Positions 46,009 to 55,555 are shown, counted from the stretch's first letter. The stretch is 64,000 nt of DNA from Brevibacillus laterosporus LMG 15441 (GCF_000219535.2 NZ_CP007806.1:2390501-2454500); one strand, 5' to 3'. The notes: a model not told the origin generated them from the sequence alone. Numbers and translations: made by a program.

Positions 46009-46668
46009 TTGTTCCTTGCAATCTATTACACTTGGAACTATACAGCATATAATATTATGATTATACTTGCTAGTTGTATACTGGTTTACTATGGAATCAA
46101 ATTTTATAGATCGTGCTATCATATTATATTCTGTGTATCCTTATCAGTGATTATGGCTATTTTATGGACGGTATTTGGCTATACTAGACTATCTAAGGAT
46201 TATGGGCTATTAACAAGTGTAATCGTTGGATTGATAAGGCATGATCTTTACACAAATGAAGGGGTTAAGAATAAAAGAGAACGGAAAGAAAGAATAAACG
46301 AGGTAATCGATTTAATTGAAGATGCAATTCAAGACCTTCAAGAAGATATTGAGCGTTATGAAACGGTAGTTAAAAAACTTGAGCAATTAGAAGCTAATGA
46401 AAGGAAAGAAGTAGAGTCTAATTTTTTACAATCATTAGTTGAAAACTGCGGTATTGAAGACGCGAGGGATTTATTAGAAGATTTTAAGATAGACTTAGAA
46501 GATTATATGAGTAAATTATCTAATTCCAAAAGAGAGTCCTTAGAAGAAAAATACAGTGTTCTTGATGATATTATTGAGGCATTAGATGTCTACGAAGATG
46601 ATAGGATTCAAGAATATATTGATCGATTAGAATATTGCATTCAAGAATTAGAATATACAACTAATTGA
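46009..46668 (+). CDS. Membrane-anchored coiled-coil protein
   Basis: The product has 219 residues from TTG. No ribosome binding site is visible and the frame is open upstream, so the 5' end may be missing. Two hydrophobic segments (about 1-27 and 37-57) are followed by ~150 charged, helical residues rich in Glu, Lys and Leu (AIQDLQEDIERYETVVKKLE, LEDFKIDLEDYMSKL). Family not recognised. A terminator overlaps the stop, so the 3' end is genuine. Confidence 0.5.
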   Translation: MFLAIYYTWNYTAYNIMIILASCILVYYGIKFYRSCYHIIFCVSLSVIMAILWTVFGYTRLSKDYGLLTSVIVGLIRHDLYTNEGVKNKRERKERINEVIDLIEDAIQDLQEDIERYETVVKKLEQLEANERKEVESNFLQSLVENCGIEDARDLLEDFKIDLEDYMSKLSNSKRESLEEKYSVLDDIIEALDVYEDDRIQEYIDRLEYCIQELEYTTN

Positions 46669-46690
46669 CCGTTATAAGCGGTCTTTTTTT
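46667..46690 (+). terminator. Terminator
   Basis: GACCG and CGGTC pair around TTATAAG, followed by TTTTTTT. Confidence 0.85.
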
Positions 46691-47187
46691 GTATTTTTGA
46701 TATTATAAAATTCAGAATTCATTGTATAAGTAGGAAGTAAGAATATATGAAACAACTTAATTTATTAAAAAAGATGGACAGGCTATCTAACATACGTCAT
46801 CATTGAGTCAGATAGCTCAAGGAAAGAATTGTTTTGCTTCTTTAACAAAAAATCGCTGGAATTTGCTTCAAGTTTTTGAATCATGGTTGCTACGACTTGT
46901 CTGGTAATCGGAGTCGTACGGTCATACCTAGTTTACCCGCTAGTACTATAATCATAAAAGAATAAAGGCAAGGCATGAGCCATGAGCCCGGTACAATACC
47001 GGGCCCATGCCCAAGAAAGCTGCCTAATGAAATAACGTGTCTAACTTTTGGGTGTCACTTCAAGGGCATCGGCTGTTGTTTTTATTCTTTTACTTAATCA
47101 ATCATTTTTTGACATGAAACTTATAGAACTACATGTTTCAAAAAGTAATAAAATTACCTATATTAAATATACATTTTAAAGAATTAT
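46691..47187. other. Gene-free stretch with a perfect hairpin
   Basis: No supported gene. A short minus-strand run (PITRQVVATMIQKLEAN) looks like part of an SLH domain and is probably debris. A strong inverted repeat lies at 46981-47009: CATGAGCCCGGTA pairs with TACCGGGCCCATG around CAA. It may terminate transcripts, but has no T-run. Confidence 0.4.
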
Positions 47188-48180
47188 TTAGGCACTAATA
47201 TTTTGGTTATGTGCCACTTCACCCTTATGGGAAACATAACTATGTGCTATCATTCCTAACATTATTACAAACATACCGAACCAAGATAAAATAGAAGGAA
47301 ATGAAGAATGTAATAAAACTAATTCTCCGATAACAGCAAACAGTACCTCCATGGATTGTGTCGCTTCCACAGTAGCTAATTTTTGCATATCTCCTTTAAC
47401 TATATCAGTTGCTTTAAAAAATAAAATAGTTGCAATTACACCTGAACAAATAGCAACTAAGATAGATTGCATAGCTTGTTCTTTACTAGGTACTCCTGTT
47501 GTAAAAAGACCATACAAGGATAGTAAAAACCAGAATGGTAAGCTAGCTAATGTCATTCCAAGTACACGTTGATAAGCATCCAAACGATCTCCACAAACCT
47601 CCATCATCTTACGATTACCGAGCGGGTAAGCAAAAGAAGCCACAATAACAGGGATAATACCTAACAAAATATCTTTTACGTCAAGCGATTTTGCTTGTTC
47701 CATTTGCATAAGGAAAATACCAAGAAGAATAATCAATGACATTCCCATACCCTTCATTGGGATTTTTCCTCTTTTCTTAAGAATTCCATCTGGTGTTTGA
47801 ATGGCTTGAATAAAAAGAGGAGCTAACAAAGATCCTGATATAATAGTAATTTGCCATGTCCCAGCAATTATCCATCCTGGTGCATGTGCAGCGGCAAAGC
47901 ATAATGGAGCATAAAATAGACCAAAACCTACGAAACTCCATAAAAACCATGCTCTTAAATCCTCTCTCATAACTTGTAATAATACTTTTAATTTTTTCCT
48001 ACTCATAACAAGAAGTAAAAGGAATGGAAGCATGAAAATAAACCTTAATGAGGCACTCCATATCCAGCTACCACCTGATAATTCCATTGCTCGATTCAAT
48101 ATAAATGTGAAAGCAAAAAAGAAAGCAGCACATATACCTAAAAAAATAGGGCGCAAATTTCTCACCTCAATCTGTCTCAT
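47188..48180 (-). CDS. DMT-superfamily transporter (EmrE-like PF13536 type)
   Basis: The product has 330 residues and ten predicted membrane segments in two EamA-like halves, with motifs such as FFFAFTFILNRAMELSGGSW, LFYAPLCFAAAHAPGWIIAG and VEATQSMEVLFAVIGELV. It resembles the multidrug resistance efflux (EmrE-like) branch. The start as given overlaps the GntR gene by 14 bases; an in-frame TTG 8 codons later, behind GAGGTGAG, is a good alternative. The substrate is unknown; as an FCD-type GntR controls it, a small acid or drug is likely. Confidence 0.87.
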   Translation of the reverse strand: MRQIEVRNLRPIFLGICAAFFFAFTFILNRAMELSGGSWIWSASLRFIFMLPFLLLLVMSRKKLKVLLQVMREDLRAWFLWSFVGFGLFYAPLCFAAAHAPGWIIAGTWQITIISGSLLAPLFIQAIQTPDGILKKRGKIPMKGMGMSLIILLGIFLMQMEQAKSLDVKDILLGIIPVIVASFAYPLGNRKMMEVCGDRLDAYQRVLGMTLASLPFWFLLSLYGLFTTGVPSKEQAMQSILVAICSGVIATILFFKATDIVKGDMQKLATVEATQSMEVLFAVIGELVLLHSSFPSILSWFGMFVIMLGMIAHSYVSHKGEVAHNQNISA

Positions 48181-48826
48181 AAGTCAGCAATTTCCCCAGA
48201 CTTAACCAGTTTTGTTCTACAAGATGTGCTGTTGTTTCTTTATCTTTATTTTTGCACGCTTCTATAATTTGCTGATGTTGTTCTACTGATTTTAAACCAT
48301 TTATAGAAGTGAACTGAGAAATTTCGAGGCGTTGAATCTTAAATATACTTCGTTCTAACGCACGAATGATTTCAGGATTTCCCGCCACATCTAAAAAAAC
48401 ATTGTGGAATAACTCATCAGCTTCAATTGCTTTTATAATATCTTTTTTCTCAATAGATAGTAGTAAGGCTTTATTACTGAACTCTAATTCTTGAATATCT
48501 GCCTCTTTGAGTAATGGTACTGCTAAACGAGCAGCTAATGAATGTAAAGCTGCTACTACAGTAAATGCGTGTTTCGCCTCCTCAAGATTTAATGGTGCAA
48601 CACGAGTTACTGAACCAGGAATAGATTCAACAAGTCCTTCATCTTCAAGACGTTTTAAAGCTTCTCTAACCGGAGTACGGCTAATTCCGAATTCTTCTGC
48701 TAACTCTTGGTCATTTAAGCGTTGCTCCGGTTGCATCTCTAATGTAACGATTGCTTTTTTCAAAGTTAGATATACTTCATCTCTAAATGACATACGTTTA
48801 ATGGGTTTAATAATATTTTTTTTCAT
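48167..48826 (-). CDS. FCD-domain GntR regulator (FadR subfamily)
   Basis: The product has 219 residues. The winged helix (DQELAEEFGISRTPVREAL, KRLEDEGLVESIPGSVTRV) is followed by an all-helical FCD domain (EADELFHNVFLDVAGNPEII, with a likely metal-binding Asp/His set). Such regulators bind small carboxylates or sugar acids. It is coupled to the DMT transporter. The start codon overlaps a perfect palindrome and has no ribosome binding site; the Met at residue 12 (48793) is an alternative, also without a good one. Confidence 0.88.
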   Translation of the reverse strand: MKKNIIKPIKRMSFRDEVYLTLKKAIVTLEMQPEQRLNDQELAEEFGISRTPVREALKRLEDEGLVESIPGSVTRVAPLNLEEAKHAFTVVAALHSLAARLAVPLLKEADIQELEFSNKALLLSIEKKDIIKAIEADELFHNVFLDVAGNPEIIRALERSIFKIQRLEISQFTSINGLKSVEQHQQIIEACKNKDKETTAHLVEQNWLSLGKLLTYETD

Positions 48827-48855
48827 AAAACCAATATATCGGATATTGGTTTTAT
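48825..48855 (-). promoter_or_regulatory. Palindromic operator over the GntR start codon
   Basis: ATAAAACCAATA and TATTGGTTTTAT are perfect 12-base arms separated by 7 bases. The palindrome reaches into the ATG of the GntR gene on the minus strand. It is the obvious autorepression site. Confidence 0.75.
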
Positions 48856-48894
48856 GATCAACTGTAATTTTTCAATGAAATACATTCAATTAAC

Positions 48895-49111
48895 AAGTTC
48901 TAAAAACAGACGTTTATGGAACATACATGATCGGATGCCTGTAATCCTCAAGCGAGAAGACGAAGCATTGTGGTTAGACAGAGAGGTGCAAGAAGGGGAA
49001 TTATTGGAATCTTTATTATTGCCGTAATGATGAAAGTCAAATGAAAGTATATTCTGTTTCGAAAATGGTTGGTAATGTTAGATATGATATTTATCAAGAC
49101 CTAACTTTATA
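48895..49111 (+). pseudogene. SRAP (YedK/HMCES) family remnant
   Basis: The + strand reads IHDRMPVILKREDEALWLD and EGELLESLLLP then a stop; the match continues one frame over (DESQMKVYSVSKMVGNVRYD). This is the C-terminal third of SOS-response-associated peptidase proteins, which crosslink to abasic sites. The catalytic N-terminal Cys region is absent. Confidence 0.8.
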
Positions 49112-49121
49112 GAATCGATTA

Positions 49122-49177
49122 AAATAAGCTGCTTGACATATTGTACATGACTAATATGTTAAGTAGCTTATTTTCTT
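49122..49177. terminator. Long hairpin after the SRAP remnant
   Basis: AATAAGCTGCTTGACATATT pairs with AATATGTTAAGTAGCTTATT around a 10-base loop; TTCTT follows. Confidence 0.7.
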
Positions 49178-49351
49178 AAATAGGGATATGTAAGTAGAAT
49201 ACATTCTTTTATGTTTTACAGAATATTACATTTGACTTATAATCGTGTAATGAGAACAAAGAAGAGGGAGCTATATTAATTAGCTACGGAAATTGGTACC
49301 GGCATATCGGATTATATTTATGGGGAGAGATGGTGCGGCTAATCAGAGGCG

Positions 49352-50131
49352 TTATGCAAAAGAAGATAATAGTTGGTTGAATCTATCACGCTCCTCCAAA
49401 AAAGGGCAATGGCCGCTGTATTGGAATGGAACTAATCGCGAATTTTTAATCAGCTTATTTGTTTCCTGAGCTTGGGTAAACGGAACGACTTTATCATGAA
49501 TTCCATGAATAATTAATGTGGGCACATCGATCTGTCCAAGATCGTTGTAAACATTCTCGTCTCTTAGCGTGACCATAATGGCGGAAGTCGACCAATTCGC
49601 AGCTTGTAAACCCATTAGAAAGAACCATTCGGATTTCGGTTCAGAAATGTACTGAAAGAAAAAAATCCCCGTTTGGTTTTGCAGCATTTTCGGACGGTCA
49701 TTGTTTGTTTCTTCGATGATTTTATTCGTAAATTCTTTTGGAACGCTTGATGGAGACGCAGCGTCGATCAGGACGAGTTTAGATACCCCGTACCCTTTGT
49801 AACGAGCCATATAACGAATCGAGATCGCGCCTCCGGTAGAGTGTCCTGCCAGTGTTATGTTTTTTAGCTGTAACGCTTCGATGACCATACGAAGATCATC
49901 TGCTAATCTGTCAAAACCGTAACCGTCGAATGGTTTATCCGAATTGCCGTATCCTCTCCAGTCCATTCCGATACAACGATATCCGAGCTTAGGAAGGAAA
50001 TTGAACTGATATTCGAACTGGTTATGGTTTAGCGGCCATCCATGAATAAAAAGTATCGTTTTATTTCCCTTCGGATTGATGTCCTCTATAAATACTTTTA
50101 CGCCCAGTTCCACAGTAACGAAGTATCCCAA
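49352..50131 (-). CDS. Alpha/beta hydrolase
   Basis: The product has 259 residues from TTG at 50131, chosen because GAGGTGAT lies 4 bases upstream; a GTG at 50140 overlaps that box. Motifs are FIHGWPLNHNQFE (oxyanion hole), MDWRGYGNSDKP, AGHSTGG (nucleophile Ser), IIHGIHDKVVPF (acid Asp) and YSGHCPFLE (His), a complete triad. It belongs to the epoxide hydrolase/cofactor-free haloperoxidase-like group. No signal peptide. The gene is monocistronic; the substrate cannot be inferred. Confidence 0.88.
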   Translation of the reverse strand: MGYFVTVELGVKVFIEDINPKGNKTILFIHGWPLNHNQFEYQFNFLPKLGYRCIGMDWRGYGNSDKPFDGYGFDRLADDLRMVIEALQLKNITLAGHSTGGAISIRYMARYKGYGVSKLVLIDAASPSSVPKEFTNKIIEETNNDRPKMLQNQTGIFFFQYISEPKSEWFFLMGLQAANWSTSAIMVTLRDENVYNDLGQIDVPTLIIHGIHDKVVPFTQAQETNKLIKNSRLVPFQYSGHCPFLEERDRFNQLLSSFA

Positions 50132-50361
50132 GTGTATCACCTCAATTCTAAAAAATGTACTTCCCCATTAAGATATTCGCCTTAGGCAAGGTGAATGCCT
50201 AATTTCTGCGTCAAATTGGGTTTAGATAGTGCGTAGAGATTTCTGAGGAATAGCTTGAGTGAAACAATTTCTTCAGATCATTGAGCTAACGGGACACGAG
50301 AGAACAATGACAGCAGGCTGCCAGCATTTTCTCAGGCAGTCTGTTCAACTAAAGGACAGGT

Positions 50362-50820
50362 TTGTTTGGAAAGGAAATTTTATCCGTGGCGAATGAAATG
50401 GTGTACACCACTGTAAGGAGAATTAAACCACCTCTAAGCGAAGGGGATATTATTGATATTGCATTTCCTGATGAAAAGCCAGAATTGTGTAGAATAACAT
50501 ATATCCATCGAGTTGAGCATTTAGAAATAGACCAGAAGAGTAACAAATTTCAAAAAAAAAAGGACATTCAATTTACTAAAGATCTAAAATCAGTTGAATT
50601 AAATTTAGAAGGAAAGCACGTACTTATTGTTGGGAACGATCCTAATAAGGTGCACTATAAAGAAAAAATTGAATCGAGAGGGGGCATTTTTTTATCGGTT
50701 GATGATAAAGATTCAATAGCATCCATTGAAGCTTGTGTCAAAAAAGCCGATGTTGTTATCTTGCTAGTGAATGCCAAACGAATGACAAAGCTAATAAGTA
50801 AAATGCAGCCCGTGTCCTAA
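50362..50820 (+). CDS. DUF2325-domain protein
   Basis: The frame has 152 residues from TTG; a GTG at 50386, behind AAAGGA, is a plausible later start. The N-terminal ~70 residues are beta-rich (PPLSEGDIIDIAFPDEKPEL, RITYIHRVEHLEID). The C-terminal half is DUF2325: GKHVLIVGNDPNKVHYKEKI, GGIFLSVDDKDS and KKADVVILLVN, a Rossmann-like fold of unknown function. The terminator overlaps the stop codon. It has no operon partner. Confidence 0.7.
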   Translation: MFGKEILSVANEMVYTTVRRIKPPLSEGDIIDIAFPDEKPELCRITYIHRVEHLEIDQKSNKFQKKKDIQFTKDLKSVELNLEGKHVLIVGNDPNKVHYKEKIESRGGIFLSVDDKDSIASIEACVKKADVVILLVNAKRMTKLISKMQPVS

Positions 50821-50842
50821 CCGGATACGCGCTGCATTTTTA
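50801..50842 (+). terminator. Terminator overlapping the DUF2325 gene end
   Basis: AAATGCAGC, CGT and TCC pair with GGA, ACG and GCTGCATTT; TTT follows. Confidence 0.8.
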
Positions 50843-51032
50843 ATGTACACCTATGAGGCCCCCTTCACCGAAGAGCCCTTCTCAAAATACAAGGCTTTTG
50901 CAGTACTCTCCACAGACTAAACACCTTTTTTCTAAGTGTCTAGTCTATGGAACTAGTTTAAAGCGATCGTCTTTTCTTAGTTTTAACATAACGCAAGAAT
51001 ACTCTCACTTCTAGATTTAATATAAGAAAGGT

Positions 51033-51638
51033 TTATACTTGATATTGTGGTCGCTCACAAAACCAAAGTGTACCAATCCACTTTTCCCCACTCTGTAAAA
51101 TTTTTGATCCATGTAACGATCGTAGGTCAGGAATGGATGTATCTGGTTGGCAGTTTTCAAAAACTAATAACGTTCCCGTTGTAGGAGAAACTTCGATTTT
51201 TAAATTCGGAAAATATGTTTCTCCTCCAGACACAACATCATTCAAATAAAGGATCGCAGTATATAACCGTTGACCTGAATGCTCGAGAAATGGTTTGTTT
51301 GCTTCTTGCGAATCATAACAATCCAAATGAGCCTCAAATTTCCCGCCTGCTCCATAATGAGCAACTTGTAATTTTTCCGCGTAGTGAATTGGTTGCTCAA
51401 CAATTTCTGCGATTTGCTTACATATGCTTTGTACAACTTCATTGTAATTATGGCAAAACCAAGCCAATTCTGAAATCCTTACATGAGAAACTTCTAACCC
51501 GGATTGACCGACCACGGTTGCCGGTGTTAACTGGCCACGTGCTAAATTAATCAAGGATTGACAAGCTTCTGAAGAGATCAACGAAGGATAGCACCCGATA
51601 AACGGTTGTTGATTCAGTAGCTGTGTAGGTTCTTGCAT
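51033..51638 (-). CDS. 2OG-Fe(II) oxygenase, prolyl 4-hydroxylase type
   Basis: The product has 201 residues, with GGTGGGAGATG before the ATG. The double-stranded beta-helix signature is complete: VAHYGAGGKFEAHLD (His-x-Asp iron ligands), YTAILYLNDVVSGGETYFP, SLHGS (third His) and EKWIGTLWF (Lys that binds 2-oxoglutarate). Bacterial members hydroxylate prolines in elongation factor Tu, in collagen-like surface proteins or in peptide natural products. No signal peptide and no partner gene are present, so EF-Tu or another cytoplasmic target is more likely. Confidence 0.88.
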   Translation of the reverse strand: MQEPTQLLNQQPFIGCYPSLISSEACQSLINLARGQLTPATVVGQSGLEVSHVRISELAWFCHNYNEVVQSICKQIAEIVEQPIHYAEKLQVAHYGAGGKFEAHLDCYDSQEANKPFLEHSGQRLYTAILYLNDVVSGGETYFPNLKIEVSPTTGTLLVFENCQPDTSIPDLRSLHGSKILQSGEKWIGTLWFCERPQYQV

Positions 51639-52038
51639 AGAAATTCATCTCCCACCAAGTAAATTTAGTTAAGTTAATTTATGTATAGGACTTTTTTTGG
51701 TGATATTTCGCTCCTCCACGCATATATATTTTTCACCCTTATATATCACATCACTAGCGTGTTTTGCAGAATTTCGCAAGAAACACGTAGGAGCTTCTTC
51801 TTCTATTTCCGAATTCCTACCAGCAAAAAAAGCCTGTTGCAGTGGCTTTTCTTTAGCTGCGTCTACAAGGGTGTGTATCTGTATCCAAAGTATCTAGAGT
51901 AAACTGTATTTTCTCTGCTTCTGCATTCATAATATGCGCCAATCAAGTTCTTCACTTAATTCACCGATAACCTCTTGCACTTAGCTGTTTGCGATAGAGA
52001 GACAATATAGTGTGTAAGCTACTTACTCAGGAGGGCCG
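51639..52038. other. Gene-free stretch
   Basis: Open frames here are short and have no ribosome binding site. An imperfect CGTGTTT/AAACACG hairpin lies near 51760. The end carries CAGGAGGGCC, the box for the sigma factor remnant. Confidence 0.3.
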
Positions 52039-52565
52039 GTGATCAACAGGCGTTTCATACGATGTATGATGCCACTATCAGGACGTCTACCGGACAGTCT
52101 CCTTTCTGGTGGATCATCAGCAGGATCGGGAAGATGTCATGAATGAGATCTATATGAAATGTGGACCTCACTTGCTAACTACGATACGAACCGTCCTTTC
52201 CAATTCTGGCTACACGGCTTGGTAATCCATCAAGTGCAGAGATTTCGGATCAAGAGTTGGAGGAAATTCCAAATTTTTGAACGCATCCGTATCTTCACTC
52301 GGGAAGAGTCTTATTGGGATCAACGTACTACGTTGATGGATGGGATGAACCAGGAGATATCGCAGTCAATACGAAAACTAACCGACAAACAGCGGACAGT
52401 GTTATTTTCCGCTTTTTTCACGACTATACTCTTGTAGAAATTGCGACTTTGCTCGATATTCCGTTGGGTACAGTCAAGTCCAGATATTATGCTGGCCTCC
52501 AGACGCTTCGAAAAAACTTAAGGGATCTCCCCACGGAAAGGATGGAAAAGATCAATGACTATTGA
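52039..52565 (+). pseudogene. ECF sigma factor remnant
   Basis: Starting at GTG behind GGAGGGCC, the pieces read GDQQAFHTMYDATIR, HQQDREDVMNEIYMK, SLANYDTNRPFQFWLHGLVI and finally YTLVEIATLLDIPLGTVKSR (region 4.2), YYAGLQTLRKNL. They lie in three frames with at least three shifts, so no full sigma factor can be made. An anti-sigma remnant follows directly, as in live ECF operons. Confidence 0.83.
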
Positions 52566-52817
52566 ACGAAAAATCCGTGAACATCGACACAAAGAAGCAG
52601 AAACGATGGAGTGTCCTCCAGCCATTTCCAAACGAATAGAACGATCCTATTCTCAATATTTGCAACAAAAAAGGAGCAAAGTAACATGAGAAAACGATTA
52701 ATTGGTGGAATAGTTGCTGCTTCGATTTTGATTCCAACCGCAGTAGCATTTGCGATTGACATGCTTACTAGAACACCAATGACTGCAAGGGTACACTCAA
52801 GATTGAAACAAGTATGA
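52555..52817 (+). pseudogene. Anti-sigma factor remnant (DUF3600-like), split in two
   Basis: The first piece (52555-52689, MTIERKIREHRHKEAETMEC...) is a cytoplasmic N-terminus. It overlaps a second piece (52686-52817) that supplies the membrane helix (MRKRLIGGIVAASILIPTAV). The extracellular domain is lost after about 25 residues. Paired with the sigma remnant. Confidence 0.65.
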
Positions 52818-52825
52818 TTAGTAGG

Positions 52826-53430
52826 AGCGTCTGTTACCTCTTACAGATACTGCTACAATTTGCAAAACCAATTTCTATTGTCATTGTAGGAAAGGGCACT
52901 AGAAAGAAGGGGAGTAGCTTGAATACAGATGTCATTATGGTTATAGTCCTTAATCCTAAAGATAAGAAAATCACAATGGTCTCTATCCCACGTGATACAA
53001 AGGTAAAAATACAGGATATGAGTGTTCTATAAAGTTAACTCTGTTATGATAGAGTAGAAATTGCCCGTATTAAGGGGAACAAGAAAAAAGATATCACAAC
53101 TACGGGATCTGATTTATTGAAAAAGACTTTACAAGATTTATCAGGGATACCAATTTACCACTATGTTTTGGTGGATTTTGAGGGATTCCAAAGAATTAAA
53201 GATCAAGTAAATGGTATTGATATCGTAGTTGATAAACGAATGAACTATACTGATCCCTCAGATGGAACCAATATAAACTCACAACCAGGAAACCATCATT
53301 TGGATGGGAAATAAGCGTTAGATTTTGTAAGGTACCCGGCATGATGCTCTAGGATTAAATTACTTTTCTAGTGGCATGGATAGGAATAAACGAAAGAAGT
53401 AGTAAAGGTACTTATTAATAAAATGGCTCT
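52826..53430 (+). pseudogene. LytR-CpsA-Psr (LCP) family remnant
   Basis: Pieces read TDVIMVIVLNPKDKKITMVS, IPRDTKVKI, EIARIKGNKKK, LLKKTLQDLSGIPIYHYVLV, DFEGFQRIKDQVNGIDIVVD and GNHHLDGK-stop-ALDFVRY. These are the ordered LCP motifs (Arg-Asp-rich pyrophosphate site). LCP enzymes attach teichoic acids to peptidoglycan. Several stops and one frameshift, no N-terminal anchor and no C-terminus. It lies beside the decayed sigma/anti-sigma pair and was possibly in its regulon. Confidence 0.82.
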
Positions 53431-53464
53431 GTTAAACTTTACTATTGAAATTTATATAAATAAT

Positions 53465-53497
53465 TAAGGAAACCTATTTATCAAAGGTTTCCCTTAT
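53465..53497 (-). terminator. Hairpin downstream of the SnoaL-like gene
   Basis: GGAAACCT and AGGTTTCC pair around ATTTATCAA, extended by flanking TAA/TTA bases. It lies 28 bases past the minus-strand stop at 53525. Confidence 0.65.
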
Positions 53498-53524
53498 TCT
53501 TGCAGATAGTTTAAGTTCAAAATT

Positions 53525-53932
53525 TCACAATCCTTTTAAAGTCTCTTTATTAATTAATTCTGTACCATATGAGTTATCAATTGCACAAAGCCATTCGCCT
53601 TGTCGATTTTTCTTAAACACATATGTTGCCCTTCTATCTATTGAATATTCCGAATCCTCTTTATCAGCATCAAGTAGCGTTTGGGATAAAACTAAAGCGG
53701 TATCTCCTGCTTCTAAAATAATCATTTCCCCTTGTGTTGGTACAATACTGTTATTAAAGTATTTTGCAATTGCAATAAATGCTTTTTTGATTTCCTCTTT
53801 GCCTCGTGCAATCATTCCAGGTTTTACAACTAAAATTGCATCATCTGTATAGTAATTCATCAATGTATCAAAATCTTCTTGCTTTATTGCAAGGTCACAC
53901 TTTTTAATTAGCTCTTTTAATTCGTATTCCAT
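53525..53932 (-). CDS. SnoaL/DUF4440-like (NTF2 fold) protein
   Basis: The product has 135 residues, with GGGGAGGAAT before the ATG. The pattern is typical of the NTF2-like fold: an N-terminal helix ([20 protein letters not shown]), [30 protein letters not shown], and late strands [20 protein letters not shown]. Such proteins are small enzymes or ligand binders; catalytic residues are too variable to name a reaction. It has no operon partner. Confidence 0.8.
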   Translation of the reverse strand: MEYELKELIKKCDLAIKQEDFDTLMNYYTDDAILVVKPGMIARGKEEIKKAFIAIAKYFNNSIVPTQGEMIILEAGDTALVLSQTLLDADKEDSEYSIDRRATYVFKKNRQGEWLCAIDNSYGTELINKETLKGL

Positions 53933-54283
53933 AAAATATTCCTCCCCTAAATAGTATATTAGATAAATTTTACATCATAAATATCTATTGAACTATCTTT
54001 CTATTAATGCTTCTGGTTGTGTGCTAATCTGACCCTTTGAATAGGGACTACACATTGAATTTTGACAATCGTAGGCTATCATAAGTATATGTCATTTCAA
54101 ATACAAATGATGTTAGCAGAAATTCATTAATATGCTGTATCGTGCTTTCATTATAATCCGGATCTAATCCGATTCGAGCTGGCAAGCGATAACCTTGAAT
54201 GGGAACGCGGGGATCGTTATTGTAAACCGTTTTTCTTTTTCGATAGTCCTGAATTTAAAAGACTAAAAGTGGAAATACCACGT

Positions 54284-54316
54284 AACACATAAGATCTTTT
54301 TCTTATGTGTTTTTTA
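54284..54316 (+). terminator. Terminator
   Basis: AACACATAAGA and TCTTATGTGTT pair around TCTTTT; TTTTT follows. Confidence 0.85.
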
Positions 54317-54552
54317 ATGTAGGAGGTATTTCAAAAATATTTCTTCTAATATTGATGTTTGAAGCATAGGGGTACAACCCGTTTTTTTTTTGCATGGTTG
54401 CTCGTCACTTCCATGATATCAAACAAGAAAGGGGGGGGCTTTATCAATCGCGGAATTTTCGCGTTATTTCCCATGAGTCTCCAGAGGTTGCACCGAATTT
54501 TATGATGCGAAAGTTGAGTTCATAATTAAAGCTCTAAATAATTTTTTTAAGC

Positions 54553-54582
54553 TTGCAACATTTTTCACTGCTCATTTGTATT
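54553..54582 (+). promoter_or_regulatory. Candidate ECF-type promoter
   Basis: TTGCAACATTTTT (an AAC-containing -35 with a T-run) is followed about 16 bases later by TTGTAT. This resembles ECF sigma promoters. It lies 55 bases before the first gene of an operon that encodes its own ECF sigma factor, so autoregulation is likely. Confidence 0.45.
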
Positions 54583-54637
54583 TAGGATAGAAGTTCACAT
54601 TCAAAACAATTCATACAAAGAAAGGACTGTTTTAAAA

Positions 54638-55555
54638 ATGAAAAAAATACTTGTCGGTTTATGTGCTGCAACAATGATGTCAGTTCCTGCTTTTGCCGCT
54701 GAGCCAAGCAATGTATTCTCTCCGAAACACACTTCTGTAGTGACGCAGATATCTCCTGTAGCGCAGTATACTCTTACAATCAACAACAAGACGGTGGGGC
54801 TTGGAACTGAAAAAATTGTTGTAATAGAAGACCAAATTATGGTTCCGCTCAAAATTACGTCAGAAGCACTTGGATTCACCTTGACGTTGGATGAACAGAA
54901 GCAAACCATCCATATGGATAATGGTACCATGCAAACCGATTTAAGCATGGGTAATGCTACCTATTTTGCATACAGCAGCAAAGCGATCGGAATGACAGCA
55001 CCTCTAAGCTTGGGTGTGGCTCCGGCAATCATTGAAGGATCAATTTATGTGCCTGTTGACCTCTACAAGGTATTATTGACTGATCTGAATTGTGTTAGTA
55101 TAAAAGATCGTGTTATCAACATATCAAACGACTCGATGAAACCGAAAAAACCAGCTTCCATCGGACTACCCAACCCTTTGGTAAACTACAGCACGTTGGA
55201 TGAAGCTCAAAAAGCGGTAGGATTTACGTTCGCGGTACCTGAAACCCTGCCTGATGGTTATCAAATGAAAGAGATTATCGTGATAAGTAACAATATGGCC
55301 AAAATTTCCTATTTGAATGGTGACAATCAAATTACATACCGCACTGCCAAGGGAAATGCTGATATCAGCGGTGATTATAATGTTTATGATAAAGTTAAAA
55401 CGATTCCTGTTGGAAATACCCAAATTACTGTAAAAGGTAAAGATGACAGTATCAATCTTGCTACATGGACAAAGGACGGAACAAGCTTCTCTCTATCCTT
55501 TGACGTACCTGTCAATGAGAAAACACTATCAACAATCATTGACGGGATCAAATAA
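54638..55555 (+). CDS. Secreted protein with copper-amine-oxidase-N-like and DUF4367 domains
   Basis: The product has 305 residues, with AGAAAGGACTG before the ATG. A signal peptide (1-20, ending AFAAE) is followed by a copper-amine-oxidase N-terminal-like beta domain (YTLTINNKTVGLGTEKIVVI, DQIMVPLKITSEALGF), usually a wall- or stress-related module. Residues ~185-305 are a DUF4367 domain (GFTFAVPETLPDGYQMKEII, ITYRTAKGNADISGDYNVYD, INLATWTKDGTSFSLSF). The anti-sigma factor two genes on carries the same domain. It is the first gene of the sigma operon. Confidence 0.83.
   Translation: MKKILVGLCAATMMSVPAFAAEPSNVFSPKHTSVVTQISPVAQYTLTINNKTVGLGTEKIVVIEDQIMVPLKITSEALGFTLTLDEQKQTIHMDNGTMQTDLSMGNATYFAYSSKAIGMTAPLSLGVAPAIIEGSIYVPVDLYKVLLTDLNCVSIKDRVINISNDSMKPKKPASIGLPNPLVNYSTLDEAQKAVGFTFAVPETLPDGYQMKEIIVISNNMAKISYLNGDNQITYRTAKGNADISGDYNVYDKVKTIPVGNTQITVKGKDDSINLATWTKDGTSFSLSFDVPVNEKTLSTIIDGIK

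Larger units (their letters stand above)
53933..54637. other. Stretch with a gene fragment, a terminator and the sigma-operon promoter
   Basis: At 54147-54292 a + frame without a start reads NPDLIRFELASDNLEWERGD and YCKPFFFFDSPEFKRLKVEI before a stop that lies inside a terminator. It is the 3' end of an otherwise lost gene of unknown family. Nothing else coding is seen. Confidence 0.45.
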
